DNA of 64,000 nucleotides from Peptococcaceae bacterium. Lineage in GTDB: Bacteria > Bacillota > Peptococcia > Peptococcales > Peptococcaceae. The stretch lies in contig JAFYPD010000084.1 in NCBI GenBank assembly GCA_017547685.1, positions 1 through 64,000 on the forward strand. Direction: 5' to 3'. Of the stretch, positions 45,769 to 53,944 are shown in pieces; position 1 is the first letter of the stretch, and the number at the start of each line of letters is the position of its first letter. The notes under the pieces are model-generated. The model saw nothing but the letters and a program-made list of their open reading frames with translations. It had not been told where the DNA came from and made no database searches. Both the position numbers and the translations under genes were made by a program.

Positions 45769-46635
45769 TTACATTTCGTCAGACCAGATAAAGCCGGCGC
45801 CGGTTTCCACATACGCTGACACGTGCTCTGCAAATAAAGCGATAGCATCAGGACCAGTGCAGTGGCATACACCGGCAAATGCCAGATTTTTTGCGTTCAT
45901 GTAATCTATGGTGTGTGAAATACGCGGCTCTTTCGATTGCACCAGATGGGTTCCGCCGAAGATGGCATAAATAGTTTCGCCGGGAAAACGCTGTTCCACA
46001 GCATTCAGGATATTCATAATCCCGTTGTGGGTGCAGCCGGTCAGCACAACAAGGCCCTTTTTTGTGCGAATCACGCAGACCTGTTCATCCCGAAACTGGT
46101 CGGGTACAAAGGTGTCCGGGTCCAGCTCCATGGTGGATGATGGATGGGGCACTTCCTCGCCGCGTTCTGTCGGGAAATTGCCCAGCAGATAAATATCTTC
46201 CGCCAGTTCAAAAACATCGGCGGAAATCATGCGGAAGCCCGGATATCCATTCTGGAAAAAATAATCGGGCGTCATAACAGGGCCTACCAGTTCCATGGTG
46301 TTTTCGTACGTGTCGGCCTCGGCATCATCCAGGCTGTGGTCCCACCATTTTCTGCGGAAAAATCCAGCGTGTGCATAAACCGGACAGGCTGGATACCCCT
46401 GCTTCGTCAGAGAAAGAAATCCGCCGCAGTGGTCATAATGATTATGGCTGAACGCCACCGCATCTAAACGGGACAGGTCAATCCCCAGCGTTTTTGCATT
46501 ATCCAGAAACAGATGCGTCTGCCCGGTATCGAATAACAGCCGGAACCCGTCTTTTTCCACATATAACGCCAGGCCATGCTCCGCCTGCAGGCGGGAATCC
46601 AGCCTGTGATTTTCCACTAATACTACAAGTTTCAC
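45769..46635 (-). CDS. Metallo-beta-lactamase-fold hydrolase
   Basis: 288 aa. KLVVLVENHRLDSRL at the N-terminus, then the binuclear metal motif SHNHYDHCGG near residue 60, LTGCTHNGIMNIL and a C-terminal CHCTG. This order matches the subgroup annotated as 7,8-dihydropterin-6-methyl-4-(ribofuranosyl)aminobenzene-phosphate synthase-like. The real substrate is unknown. The start is the GTG at 46635 with AGGGGAG upstream; a longer frame to 46728 has no ribosome site. Confidence 0.85.
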   Translation of the reverse strand: MKLVVLVENHRLDSRLQAEHGLALYVEKDGFRLLFDTGQTHLFLDNAKTLGIDLSRLDAVAFSHNHYDHCGGFLSLTKQGYPACPVYAHAGFFRRKWWDHSLDDAEADTYENTMELVGPVMTPDYFFQNGYPGFRMISADVFELAEDIYLLGNFPTERGEEVPHPSSTMELDPDTFVPDQFRDEQVCVIRTKKGLVVLTGCTHNGIMNILNAVEQRFPGETIYAIFGGTHLVQSKEPRISHTIDYMNAKNLAFAGVCHCTGPDAIALFAEHVSAYVETGAGFIWSDEM

Positions 46636-46762
46636 GTTTGCTCCCCTTTCAATATGACATGGATGCGATACGTTTAGGATAGCGTATTCGCCGGGAAATA
46701 ACAAGAGCAATTCTTTTGAGGCAGGCACAGGAAGATGATTTCACAAATTGGAATATTGATAC

Positions 46763-46791
46763 TTGCCATAATGGTTATCCTAATGTAAAAT
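46763..46791 (+). promoter_or_regulatory. Promoter of the five-gene membrane/exported protein cluster
   Basis: TTGCCA (46763-46768) and TAAAAT (46786-46791) with a 17-bp spacer, about 90 bp before the first start codon. Confidence 0.55.
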
Positions 46792-46808
46792 AAAATACAG
46801 AAGCGTTC

Positions 46809-46856
46809 GCCCGTATGACCCATAGATGATTTGTGGTGCCATCCGGGCTGTTTTTA
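46809..46856 (+). terminator. Leader hairpin with U-tract (possible attenuator)
   Basis: GCCCG-ATG and CAT-CGGGC pair with inner pairs CC/GG and are followed by TTTTT. It lies after the predicted promoter and 27 bp before the first gene, where no other plus-strand transcript needs ending, so it may regulate read-through. Confidence 0.5.
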
Positions 46857-46882
46857 TAATGAGGTGCGGTGAGGTGAGCCGG

Positions 46883-47839
46883 ATGGAATTTTTAATCATA
46901 CAGGTCATGGCTGTTTTTATGCTATATAGTATGAAGATGAAGGCAGAGAAGCCAATCCTATTGGGGGAGGCACTATTTTGTGCTGTTTTTTTGATTGTCT
47001 GTGTGATTGATATGAAACACAATACATATCTTATCATGCTGCTGGGTGGCATCGCGATGTTAACCATGGGTCTGGCATCTGTATTGAATATAAGTTGGGT
47101 GATTACATCTGAATATCGTGGAACAGAAATAGGCGAGCTGATACGAAAAACACAGATTCAGTTTTATATACCGCTGGGGATTCTGGCATTTGCAATTTAT
47201 TTCGGGATTCCGTACATTTCTAAGAAGATGCTGCTGGTTTTATGCGGGCTGATATTTTTTCTGATTGTGCTGAATTATTACTGGGGCAGAAAACTGACCA
47301 GACAAATCAGACAGCTGGAAGCAGAACAGGAAATGCCGCCGGTTCTAATGACCGATACGGAGCGGGAAAGAAATAGTCGGAGCTATGTAAAAGCCATGCT
47401 GATTCTGCTGGCCGGTATTGTTGTGTCGGTGGGATATATACTGTATAATCCAGTGTTTCCGTTGGATGAGCAGGGCTATGGATGGGCAGAGATTGTCAGT
47501 TTTGAACAGCCTGACGTAGCAGTAGAGCTTTATAGAGAAGAGACAGAGCCGCTGGCAGCTATGATGAATGAGCTGGAAAAAGAAAAAACGGAAGAATATC
47601 CTTCGGGCAAAATTGAGGATGTTCACTATCAGGTTATATTACGACCATTTATGTACAGTACAGACAACGATATTATTATGCGGCTCTGGAAAGAAAGTCA
47701 TCTATTGGAAGTAATCCATGATGAAGTATTTAAAGATATACAGTACTATACTCTGAATGATGCGGATTACGAGAAACTGGTTCTGTTTTTAGAAAAAGTA
47801 ATGGCAGAAAACATGGAAAATCAAAAATGTTTCACGTGA
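46883..47839 (+). CDS. Membrane protein with YRGTE motif and exported C-terminal domain
   Basis: 318 aa. Three or four membrane helices in the first 140 residues, with SEYRGTEIGELIRKTQ in a loop near residue 75, then another helix (about 178-198), a VFPLDEQGYG motif and an exported alpha/beta domain. The YRGTE loop recurs in the next gene. The ATG at 46883 follows GAGGTGA. The last codons (K C F T stop) are made by a perfect parS site. Family not recognised. Confidence 0.75.
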   Translation: MEFLIIQVMAVFMLYSMKMKAEKPILLGEALFCAVFLIVCVIDMKHNTYLIMLLGGIAMLTMGLASVLNISWVITSEYRGTEIGELIRKTQIQFYIPLGILAFAIYFGIPYISKKMLLVLCGLIFFLIVLNYYWGRKLTRQIRQLEAEQEMPPVLMTDTERERNSRSYVKAMLILLAGIVVSVGYILYNPVFPLDEQGYGWAEIVSFEQPDVAVELYREETEPLAAMMNELEKEKTEEYPSGKIEDVHYQVILRPFMYSTDNDIIMRLWKESHLLEVIHDEVFKDIQYYTLNDADYEKLVLFLEKVMAENMENQKCFT

Positions 47840-47843
47840 AACA
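47828..47843. other. parS site spanning a stop codon
   Basis: Perfect TGTTTCACGTGAAACA covering the last three sense codons and the TGA of the 318-aa gene. Confidence 0.95.
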
Positions 47844-47867
47844 ATTTTAATTGTAATAGGGGGGCGT

Positions 47868-48299
47868 ATGAATAAAAAAATAATGAACCTGATGTGGGGC
47901 TGTTACATTCTTTTGGTGGTTTTGGGATGGATGTTAAGACAGTATGATATAGAAATATCTATTTACCCGATAATTTTAGTTGCTGCGCTATATTTTACTA
48001 TCTTTGCGTTGATCAATCTAAGCGGTAATGAAATACTTATTGCTTCCAAATATCGAGGCACCGAAGCAGCAAAGGCGTGGCAGAAAGGAACCATTATGCC
48101 GAATGTGTTAATCAGCATTGGCTGCCTGGCTCTTGGCGTTCTGGTATGGAATGATAATAAGCTGGAATTCCCTGACTTCTGGATGTGTTATCTGCTGTGG
48201 CTATTATTTATGGCGGTAATGGTAATCTGGCTGAGCATTGTCACTAACAGATTTTATGAAACGATGGACAAGGAAGACCGCCCATGGCTGATGCGATAA
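47868..48299 (+). CDS. Small membrane protein with YRGTE motif, paralogue of the preceding N-terminal half
   Basis: 143 aa with four membrane helices. LIASKYRGTEAAKAWQKGTIMPNVLISIGCLALGV aligns by eye with the ITSEYRGTEIGELIRKTQ region of the previous protein, including the preceding and following helices, but the exported domain is absent. GGGGG precedes the ATG. Unknown function. Confidence 0.75.
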   Translation: MNKKIMNLMWGCYILLVVLGWMLRQYDIEISIYPIILVAALYFTIFALINLSGNEILIASKYRGTEAAKAWQKGTIMPNVLISIGCLALGVLVWNDNKLEFPDFWMCYLLWLLFMAVMVIWLSIVTNRFYETMDKEDRPWLMR

Positions 48300-48334
48300 T
48301 ACAATGACAGCGAAGAAATGAAGGAGGCATGTTT

Positions 48335-48916
48335 ATGAACATAAATGAAATTCGCGGTTATATCTTTTTAGGCTTTGCGCTGCTGTGTTATTGCACGGCA
48401 CATATTTCGCACTGGTTTAGTAATAGTCTGCTTATCATGATGATTCTTTTTGTAGTTCTGGCTTTGATTTTTTTGATGAATGCTTTTGGGGATGCATGGC
48501 TAAAAACGTTATCACCGAAAAAGACGGACGCGCCGTTAGGAGTTAAGCGAAGCTGGACGGAGGTGAATCTGTTTCAGGTAAAGCTGGACAAGGTTGCCGT
48601 GGAACAGAGTGAGAACGGGTACTCCTGTGAGGCTGTGTTTACAGCAGAAAACTGGCGCACAGAGCTGAAAAGCGGCGGGAATAAAATGACGATTCAGCCG
48701 AAGGCGATTGCCGAACAGGGCGCGGAAACGTACGAAATTGATAATCCGGAAAGCAGCTTTACCGTAGAGGCCGGGAAGCATCTGCAGTTTGTCTGTCCGC
48801 TGAAAGCTGCTGAACACACAGACCGTGTACTTCTGGAACTGACAGTTACCTTTGATGACGGCGATGCTATCTATAAAGCGGAATTTGAATTTTATCCGGG
48901 GCATTATGTAAGATAG
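48335..48916 (+). CDS. Membrane-anchored protein with beta-rich C-terminal domain, unknown
   Basis: 193 aa. Two membrane helices (about 8-28 and 33-53) are followed by a mostly beta domain (about 70-193: LFQVKLDKVAVEQSE, FTVEAGKHLQFVCPL, VLLELTVTFDDGD) that looks immunoglobulin-like. The second ATG (48335) is chosen because GGAGG is 7 bases from it and almost touches the first. Third gene of the cluster. Confidence 0.7.
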   Translation: MNINEIRGYIFLGFALLCYCTAHISHWFSNSLLIMMILFVVLALIFLMNAFGDAWLKTLSPKKTDAPLGVKRSWTEVNLFQVKLDKVAVEQSENGYSCEAVFTAENWRTELKSGGNKMTIQPKAIAEQGAETYEIDNPESSFTVEAGKHLQFVCPLKAAEHTDRVLLELTVTFDDGDAIYKAEFEFYPGHYVR

Positions 48917-48930
48917 GAGTGTGGCCGAAT

Positions 48931-49434
48931 ATGAAAAACAAGGGCTTATTAATGATTGTACTGCTTCTGGCGTTTTGCTGTGTACTGACCGGCTATGCAA
49001 TGACGGAAGGCGCAACGGAGCGGCTGGAGATTGATGCGAATGAGGTTACGAATATTTTATACGTCTGTCAGGAAAGTCAGGTAGGAACTTTGCAAATGGA
49101 TCACCGTGAGGATATTGACCGAATTGTGGAGGAACTTCAGCAGCTGAAATTGAGTAAAGAACCATTTAAAATCTCAAATAGTGATATCATAGAAATGACT
49201 TATCTGGTACTCTTAAGAGATGAAGCAAGCGGAAAACAGCCGATTGAGATAGCGATTTTTCCAGGCGAACGGGTACTGGTGAGTGAAGGTGCATCGTATA
49301 CCTGTTACTTAGCATATACACAGTCGTTTCTGGGTTTTGTCGGCGAGTATGTGGATGAAACAGCAAAAAACTATTCGCAGTTTCACAGTGGAATGGGTGT
49401 CTGGGTTGCATTCCCGGAAGAGTTACAGGAGTAA
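48931..49434 (+). CDS. Exported protein, unknown (paralogue A)
   Basis: 167 aa. An N-terminal hydrophobic segment (about 5-21) acts as signal or anchor; there is no lipobox Cys. The mature part has EVTNILYVC, REDIDRIVEEL, EPFKISNSD and FPEELQ, shared pairwise with the next gene. Probably a small alpha/beta domain outside the cell. The ATG at 48931 is preferred over the GTG at 48919, which abuts the AGGAG. Confidence 0.7.
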   Translation: MKNKGLLMIVLLLAFCCVLTGYAMTEGATERLEIDANEVTNILYVCQESQVGTLQMDHREDIDRIVEELQQLKLSKEPFKISNSDIIEMTYLVLLRDEASGKQPIEIAIFPGERVLVSEGASYTCYLAYTQSFLGFVGEYVDETAKNYSQFHSGMGVWVAFPEELQE

Positions 49435-49509
49435 TGCCATATAATTCCTCAATAAAAAATTATGTGGTACGTTGATGGTTTACACTTTGATAAAAAGGAG
49501 GGCACACAA

Positions 49510-49926
49510 TTGTATATTAAGGCGGAAACTATGACAACAGTTTTATATATGTCGAAAGAATATGAAGTGGCCGCGGAACTGAATCAACCGGAAGATATTG
49601 CATGGATAGCAGGAAAGGTTAACTGCCTCAGAATGGAACCGGCAGAATTCAAAATTAGTGATGATGATGTCCATAATGCCAGTCTGGTACGGTTTTGCAA
49701 TCAGGAAGATGGTACGGTTAAAAGCCAAAACCTCTTTTTCTTCTCTGGTGGGCGCATATTAATGGCAGAAGCCGATGTACCGTATCTGTACAGGATGGAT
49801 GCTGTCGAATGTCAGGAGTTTTTTCAGAAATGTGATATATATGTGGAGGAAGTTAATAGAAAAAATCCGGGAAAATGCTGTGGATGTGGATTCTATCTGA
49901 AACTTCCAGATGAACTGAAAGCATGA
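49510..49926 (+). CDS. Paralogue B of the preceding protein, lacking a signal peptide
   Basis: 138 aa from a TTG start with AAGGAGG 8 bases upstream. TTVLYMSKE, PEDIAWIAGKV, AEFKISDDD, FSGGRILMAE and LPDELK match paralogue A in order. No signal peptide or membrane helix precedes it; either it is cytoplasmic or it is a decaying duplicate that lost its 5' end. The alternative ATG at 49462 has no ribosome site and adds no hydrophobic segment. Confidence 0.65.
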   Translation: MYIKAETMTTVLYMSKEYEVAAELNQPEDIAWIAGKVNCLRMEPAEFKISDDDVHNASLVRFCNQEDGTVKSQNLFFFSGGRILMAEADVPYLYRMDAVECQEFFQKCDIYVEEVNRKNPGKCCGCGFYLKLPDELKA

Positions 49927-49964
49927 AAAAAAGCGTGAAATCGTTTTGATTTCACGCTTTTTTT
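49926..49964. terminator. Bidirectional terminator
   Basis: AAAAAAAGCGTGAAATC and GATTTCACGCTTTTTTT form a perfect 17-bp stem between convergent genes. Confidence 0.92.
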
Positions 49965-49973
49965 ATATTCAGC

Positions 49974-50189
49974 TTATTCAGCGTCTGTGAAAGAGATTAC
50001 TTTGTAGCCGCCGTCGATGACAACCTGTTTCATGGCATCGTCAGTCACTTTGCCTTCGGTGGTGATGTACGCGGCTTTGTCTTCCAGGCTGACGGTAGCG
50101 GTTACGCCTTCCAGGCCGTTCAGTGCTTTGGTAACAGCGTTCTGGCAGTGCTGGCACATCATGCCTTCGATAATCATTGTTTTTTTCAT
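49974..50189 (-). CDS. copZ: Nested in-frame CopZ-like copper chaperone
   Basis: 71 aa from an internal ATG of copA. AAAGGAG lies 8 bases upstream of this ATG, a textbook ribosome site inside the copA frame. The product, MKKTMIIEGMMCQHCQNA onward, is a complete HMA-fold protein of normal CopZ size with the Cys-X-X-Cys copper site. The simplest reading is that copZ was once a separate gene and became fused by loss of the upstream stop while keeping its own start. Actual internal initiation is inferred. Confidence 0.65.
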   Translation of the reverse strand: MKKTMIIEGMMCQHCQNAVTKALNGLEGVTATVSLEDKAAYITTEGKVTDDAMKQVVIDGGYKVISFTDAE

Positions 50190-52877
50190 AAGAGTTACTC
50201 CTTTGCTATTATTAGTTCCTTCCAGATCGGAAGAATTATTCACGGGTTCGTCATCGGTCAGGGAGATGACTTTGTAATCGGCATTCGTAACTGCTTTTAT
50301 CATGTCTTCGTCACTGGTAATGCCGCTGGATGTGATATAGGCTGCGTTGTCTTCCAGGCTGACGGTGGCTGTTACGCCCTCTAAGGCACATAAAGCCTTT
50401 GTAACCGCGTTCTGGCAGTGCGGGCACATCATTCCCTCGATAATCATGGTTTTGCGTGTTACAGCGCAATTTACGCCGTCTGGCTGAGATTCTTCGCTCC
50501 GCTTAGAATGAAAGGCGGCAGTACAACTGTCAATAGCGGTGGTAATCTGTACGTCGTGGCTGATTTCCTGTGCAGAGGCTTCTGCAATTTGCGGCAGAAC
50601 CGGTTTGAACCTGCGCAGCCGCAATGCATTGGTTACCACAAAGAAGCTGCTAAAGCTCATGGCTGCGGCACCAATCATCGGGTTTAACAGCAGGCCAAAG
50701 CTGTGATAGAACAACCCGGCTGCCAGCGGAATACACAGCGCATTGTAAAAGAACGCCCAGAACAGATTCTGCTTGATATTGCGAATCACTGCTTTGCTCA
50801 GCTGGATGGCGCTCACCACATCAAGCAGGTCGTTTTTCATCAGCACGATATCGGCGCTTTCTAAGGCTACATCAGTACCCGCACCGATGGCAAGGCCTAC
50901 ATTGGAGCGGGCCAGTGCCGGTGCATCGTTGACACCGTCGCCTACCATGGCAACCACTTTGCCCTGCGCCTGCAGAGCAGCAATCTGCTGTTCTTTATCC
51001 TGCGGCAGAACTTCTGCGATAACTTCATCCAGATCGAGCTGCTGCTGGATGGCGGCAGCGGTGCGGGCGTTGTCGCCGGTGAGCATAATCACCTGTACGC
51101 CCATATCTTTCAGCTGACGGATTGCCTGGCGGCTGGTTGGCTTCACCACATCGGCAGCGCCGATGATACCGATAACCTGTTTGTCGTCGGCAAAAATCAG
51201 CGGTGTTTTCCCTGCGGAAGCCAGCTGTTCCAGCGTGTCGTCCCAGCGAGATAAATCCATATTTTTTTCGCGCATCAGGCGGCGATTCCCTGCACAGCAT
51301 GGTTTTCCGTTTATCACAGCCTGTACGCCGCGGCCCGGCAGAGATAAAAACTGCTGTGATGGGGCGGCGTTAATCTGCTGTTCTCCCGCGTAAGTCATCA
51401 CCGCTTCTGCCAGCGGATGTTCACTGTTCTGTTCCAGTGCGGCTGCGATGGAGATAAATTCTTTTGCATCGGCAAAGATGGTCTGCACATCGGTCACAAC
51501 CGGTCTGCCCCGGGTGATGGTGCCGGTTTTATCCAGCACGACAGTGTTGATATTGTGGGCGGTTTCCAGTGCCTGCCCCGATTTAATCAGGATGCCGTGT
51601 TCGGCCCCTTTGCCGGTACCAACCATGATGGCAACCGGTGTGGCCAGCCCCAGTGCGCAAGGGCAGGAGATAACCAGCACGCAGATGGCGCAGGATAATG
51701 CAAACTCAAAGGTTTCGCCGTTCAGCAGCCAGATGATGGCTGTCACCAGCGAAATACCGATAACGATTGGCACAAACACACCGGCAATCTGGTCGGCCAG
51801 TTTGGCAATGGGTGCTTTGGTGGCCGATGCATCTTCCACCAGCCGGATAATCTGGGCGAAGGTGGTGTCGTTGCCAACTTTGGATGCCGTAAAGCGGATA
51901 AAGCCGCCCTTGTTGATGGTTGCCGCAATGACATTGTCGCCCGGCTCTTTTTCCACCGGGATGCTCTCCCCGGTGATGGCCGACTGGTCCACACTAGTAC
52001 TGCCTTCCACAATGAGGCCGTCTACCGGAATGCGCTGCCCCGGTTTCACCAGAACCACATCGCCAACCACAACCTGTTCCACCGGAATTTCCATCTGCTG
52101 GCCGCTGCGTTCCACAGTGGCTGTTTTTGGAGCCAGGTTCATCAGGCGGGTCAGCGCTTCACTGGTCTTGCCTTTGGAGCGGGTCTCCAGATATTTGCCG
52201 ACGGTAATCAGCGCCAAAATCATCACCGCCGATTCAAAATACAAATCGTGATGATAGCGGGCCACCAGCTCCATATCACCGATGCCCAGCCCGTAGCTTA
52301 TCCGGTAGATGGCGAAGATGCCGTACACCATAGAGGCGGTGGAACCGATAGCAACCAGTGTGTCCATGTTAGGTGCCCCGTGAGCCAGTGTCTGAAACCC
52401 TTTGATATAAAATTTACGGTTTACATAAACAATCGGCAGCGCCAGCAGGAACTGGGTGAATGCAAAACTCACCGCATTGGCATGACCGCTGAGCCACGAT
52501 GGCAGCGGCAGACCGGCCATATGCCCCATGGATACATACATCAGCGGAAGCAGGAACACAAAGCTGACAATCAGCCGGTGTTTCATCTCTTTCAGCTGGG
52601 CCTCCACCGGATTTTCCCGCGGCTTCACCGGTGCGGCAGAGGCTTGTGCCGGCGGGCTGCCGCTTTCCTGTTTTACACTGGCCCCGTAGCCGGCATGCGT
52701 CACCGCCGAAATAATATCATCGGTGGATAGTTTATTATCATCAAACTCCACCTGCATACTGCTGGTCAGTAAATTTACCGTAACTTCGTTCATGCCGTCC
52801 AGATTCCGCACGCATTTTTCCACACGGGACGAGCAGGCCGAACAGGTCATTCCCGTTACGTCAAACTTTTCTTTCAA
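49974..52877 (-). CDS. copA: Copper-exporting P1B-type ATPase with two C-terminal CopZ-like domains
   Basis: 967 aa, longer than the usual 750-820. N-terminal HMA domain with GMTCSAC (Cys12, Cys15), eight membrane helices, CPC metal site in helix 6 (SCPCALG, near 403), phosphorylation motif DKTGT (Asp near 449), SEHPLAEA, and GDGVNDAPAL near 645. After the last helix come a linker and two HMA domains, GMMCPHC (near 814) and GMMCQHC (near 905), which strongly resemble each other. TTG at 52877 is the likely start (GAGGTGA upstream); GTG at 52886 overlaps that site. Located downstream of csoR. The last domain can also be made separately (see copZ). Confidence 0.93.
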   Translation of the reverse strand: MKEKFDVTGMTCSACSSRVEKCVRNLDGMNEVTVNLLTSSMQVEFDDNKLSTDDIISAVTHAGYGASVKQESGSPPAQASAAPVKPRENPVEAQLKEMKHRLIVSFVFLLPLMYVSMGHMAGLPLPSWLSGHANAVSFAFTQFLLALPIVYVNRKFYIKGFQTLAHGAPNMDTLVAIGSTASMVYGIFAIYRISYGLGIGDMELVARYHHDLYFESAVMILALITVGKYLETRSKGKTSEALTRLMNLAPKTATVERSGQQMEIPVEQVVVGDVVLVKPGQRIPVDGLIVEGSTSVDQSAITGESIPVEKEPGDNVIAATINKGGFIRFTASKVGNDTTFAQIIRLVEDASATKAPIAKLADQIAGVFVPIVIGISLVTAIIWLLNGETFEFALSCAICVLVISCPCALGLATPVAIMVGTGKGAEHGILIKSGQALETAHNINTVVLDKTGTITRGRPVVTDVQTIFADAKEFISIAAALEQNSEHPLAEAVMTYAGEQQINAAPSQQFLSLPGRGVQAVINGKPCCAGNRRLMREKNMDLSRWDDTLEQLASAGKTPLIFADDKQVIGIIGAADVVKPTSRQAIRQLKDMGVQVIMLTGDNARTAAAIQQQLDLDEVIAEVLPQDKEQQIAALQAQGKVVAMVGDGVNDAPALARSNVGLAIGAGTDVALESADIVLMKNDLLDVVSAIQLSKAVIRNIKQNLFWAFFYNALCIPLAAGLFYHSFGLLLNPMIGAAAMSFSSFFVVTNALRLRRFKPVLPQIAEASAQEISHDVQITTAIDSCTAAFHSKRSEESQPDGVNCAVTRKTMIIEGMMCPHCQNAVTKALCALEGVTATVSLEDNAAYITSSGITSDEDMIKAVTNADYKVISLTDDEPVNNSSDLEGTNNSKGVTLMKKTMIIEGMMCQHCQNAVTKALNGLEGVTATVSLEDKAAYITTEGKVTDDAMKQVVIDGGYKVISFTDAE

Positions 52878-52938
52878 ACAAATCACCTCGTTGTTAGTCG
52901 TTGTGTCATAGAATTATTAAAAATTTAGATACAATCCT

Positions 52939-53062
52939 AGTGGCACAAGAAATTTTTCAGGTAGCAAGGCAGATTGATATTTTGCGAGCGACGCGTACAA
53001 CTGGTACGCAAGGCGAGAAAAATATCAATCAACACAGCTAACTGGAAAATTGATGTGCCACT
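52939..53062 (-). repeat. Post-stop palindromic element, copy 2
   Basis: Starts 1 bp after the csoR stop and reads in the csoR direction. Outer arms AGTGGCACA/TGTGCCACT, then CAGTTAGC/GCTACCTG, TTGATATTTT/AAAATATCAA and a GCGTAC/GTACGC core. On the minus strand it contains GTGTTG, CTCGCCTTGCGTACC, GTACGCGTCG and CTGCCTTG, shared with copies 1 and 3. It separates csoR from copA. Confidence 0.85.
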
Positions 53063-53063
53063 C

Positions 53064-53327
53064 TTATTTCATCAGTTTGCCTAACATATTCACCATCTCA
53101 TCAATCTTAATGTCTCGCTCTTCCTGCGTCTGTGCATGACTCACGCAATGTTTCAGATGGGCGGTGAGAATTTCTTTGTTTACCTTGTTCAGCATAGCTT
53201 CGGCGGCCATCAGCTGCTGGGAAATATCCATGCAGTAGCGGTCGTCCTCCACCATTTTTAAAATGCCGTCAATCTGTCCCCGTGCTGTTTTTAACAGTTT
53301 TGTCACGCGGGCTTTGTCTGCCATCAT
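53064..53327 (-). CDS. csoR: Copper-sensing repressor CsoR
   Basis: 87-aa four-helix repressor of the CsoR/RcnR family that releases DNA on binding Cu(I). The ligand set Cys-His-Cys is visible in DRYCMDI and LTAHLKHCV. VTKLLKTARGQIDGILKMVEDD is the family N-terminal helix. Start at the first of two adjacent ATG codons, 9 bases from GGAG. Upstream palindrome and promoter fit copper-responsive autoregulation of csoR-copA. Confidence 0.93.
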   Translation of the reverse strand: MMADKARVTKLLKTARGQIDGILKMVEDDRYCMDISQQLMAAEAMLNKVNKEILTAHLKHCVSHAQTQEERDIKIDEMVNMLGKLMK

Positions 53328-53347
53328 CGCTATCATCTCCAGTCACT

Positions 53348-53364
53348 ACACCCCTCGGGGGTGT
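53348..53364. promoter_or_regulatory. CsoR operator
   Basis: GC-rich dyad ACACCCC-TCG-GGGGTGT between the csoR promoter and start codon, matching the G-tract inverted repeat typical of CsoR operators. Confidence 0.8.
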
Positions 53365-53378
53365 CTAAGCTGATTTCG

Positions 53379-53407
53379 ATTATAGCACAGGCAGTAAGCG
53401 GTGTCAA
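53379..53407 (-). promoter_or_regulatory. csoR-copA promoter
   Basis: On the minus strand TTGACA (53407-53402) and TATAAT (53384-53379), both perfect, with a 17-bp spacer. The CsoR operator lies directly downstream, so bound CsoR would block initiation or escape. Confidence 0.88.
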
Positions 53408-53481
53408 ACTGATATCTGATGGAAATTGTATTGCTGACTGTAGAATCCTGTGCTAGACTGAAGCAAAGGGAGGCGATGTGT

Positions 53482-53892
53482 ATGACACAGAATATCATTC
53501 TGGCAGTTGTGATAGTTGTATTCGTTTTGGTTGCGATAGAATTTGTGCGGCATTTTCTGCGGGAGAACAACGAGGCCGTGACTGCGTTTATCAACAATAC
53601 CGGCTATAAAGAAAGTGATGATGAAGTAACGAAACCGGTTACTGCCAGAGCAAAAGTAGCTGACAAACAGATTCGATATGAACAGGGCGGCTTTGTGGTG
53701 CCGAATGCTGGCAAATATTTTTGTGTGTCCTTTGAACTGGGCGATGGCCAATGCATGGAGTTTCATGTAGAAGAGCGTGTGTATCATCGTTTATGGCTTG
53801 GTCAGACGGGCACATTGCGTTATGATGCCAGACGGTTCCACAGTTTCGATGTGGACGACACAGCGGAGAATCTTGCAAAAACGTTTCTGTAA
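53482..53892 (+). CDS. DUF2500-like membrane protein
   Basis: 136 aa. One N-terminal membrane helix (about 4-23) and a cytoplasmic or exported beta-rich domain: VTARAKVADKQIRY, KYFCVSFELGDGQCMEFHVEERVYHRLWLGQTGTLRYDARRFHSF (pattern Y-V-F---G---E--V----Y--L--G--G-L), as in DUF2500. The ATG at 53482 is 8 bases from GGGAGG. Divergent from csoR. Confidence 0.75.
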   Translation: MTQNIILAVVIVVFVLVAIEFVRHFLRENNEAVTAFINNTGYKESDDEVTKPVTARAKVADKQIRYEQGGFVVPNAGKYFCVSFELGDGQCMEFHVEERVYHRLWLGQTGTLRYDARRFHSFDVDDTAENLAKTFL

Positions 53893-53932
53893 GAATAAAA
53901 TAAATAATCTGTTAAATTTATACAGAGTGTGA

Positions 53933-53938
53933 TATAAT
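53933..53938 (+). promoter_or_regulatory. -10 element of the small toxin RNA
   Basis: TATAAT preceded by TGTGA, an extended -10 type; a weak TGTTAA lies 17 bp upstream. A transcript starting near 53945 would have a 46-nt leader. Confidence 0.6.
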
Positions 53939-53944
53939 GCTCTT

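Noticed and set aside
46686-46699. ATTCGCCGGGAAAT, Noc-site-like
   Set aside because: Two mismatches in the conserved half and unpaired, so not listed as a site.
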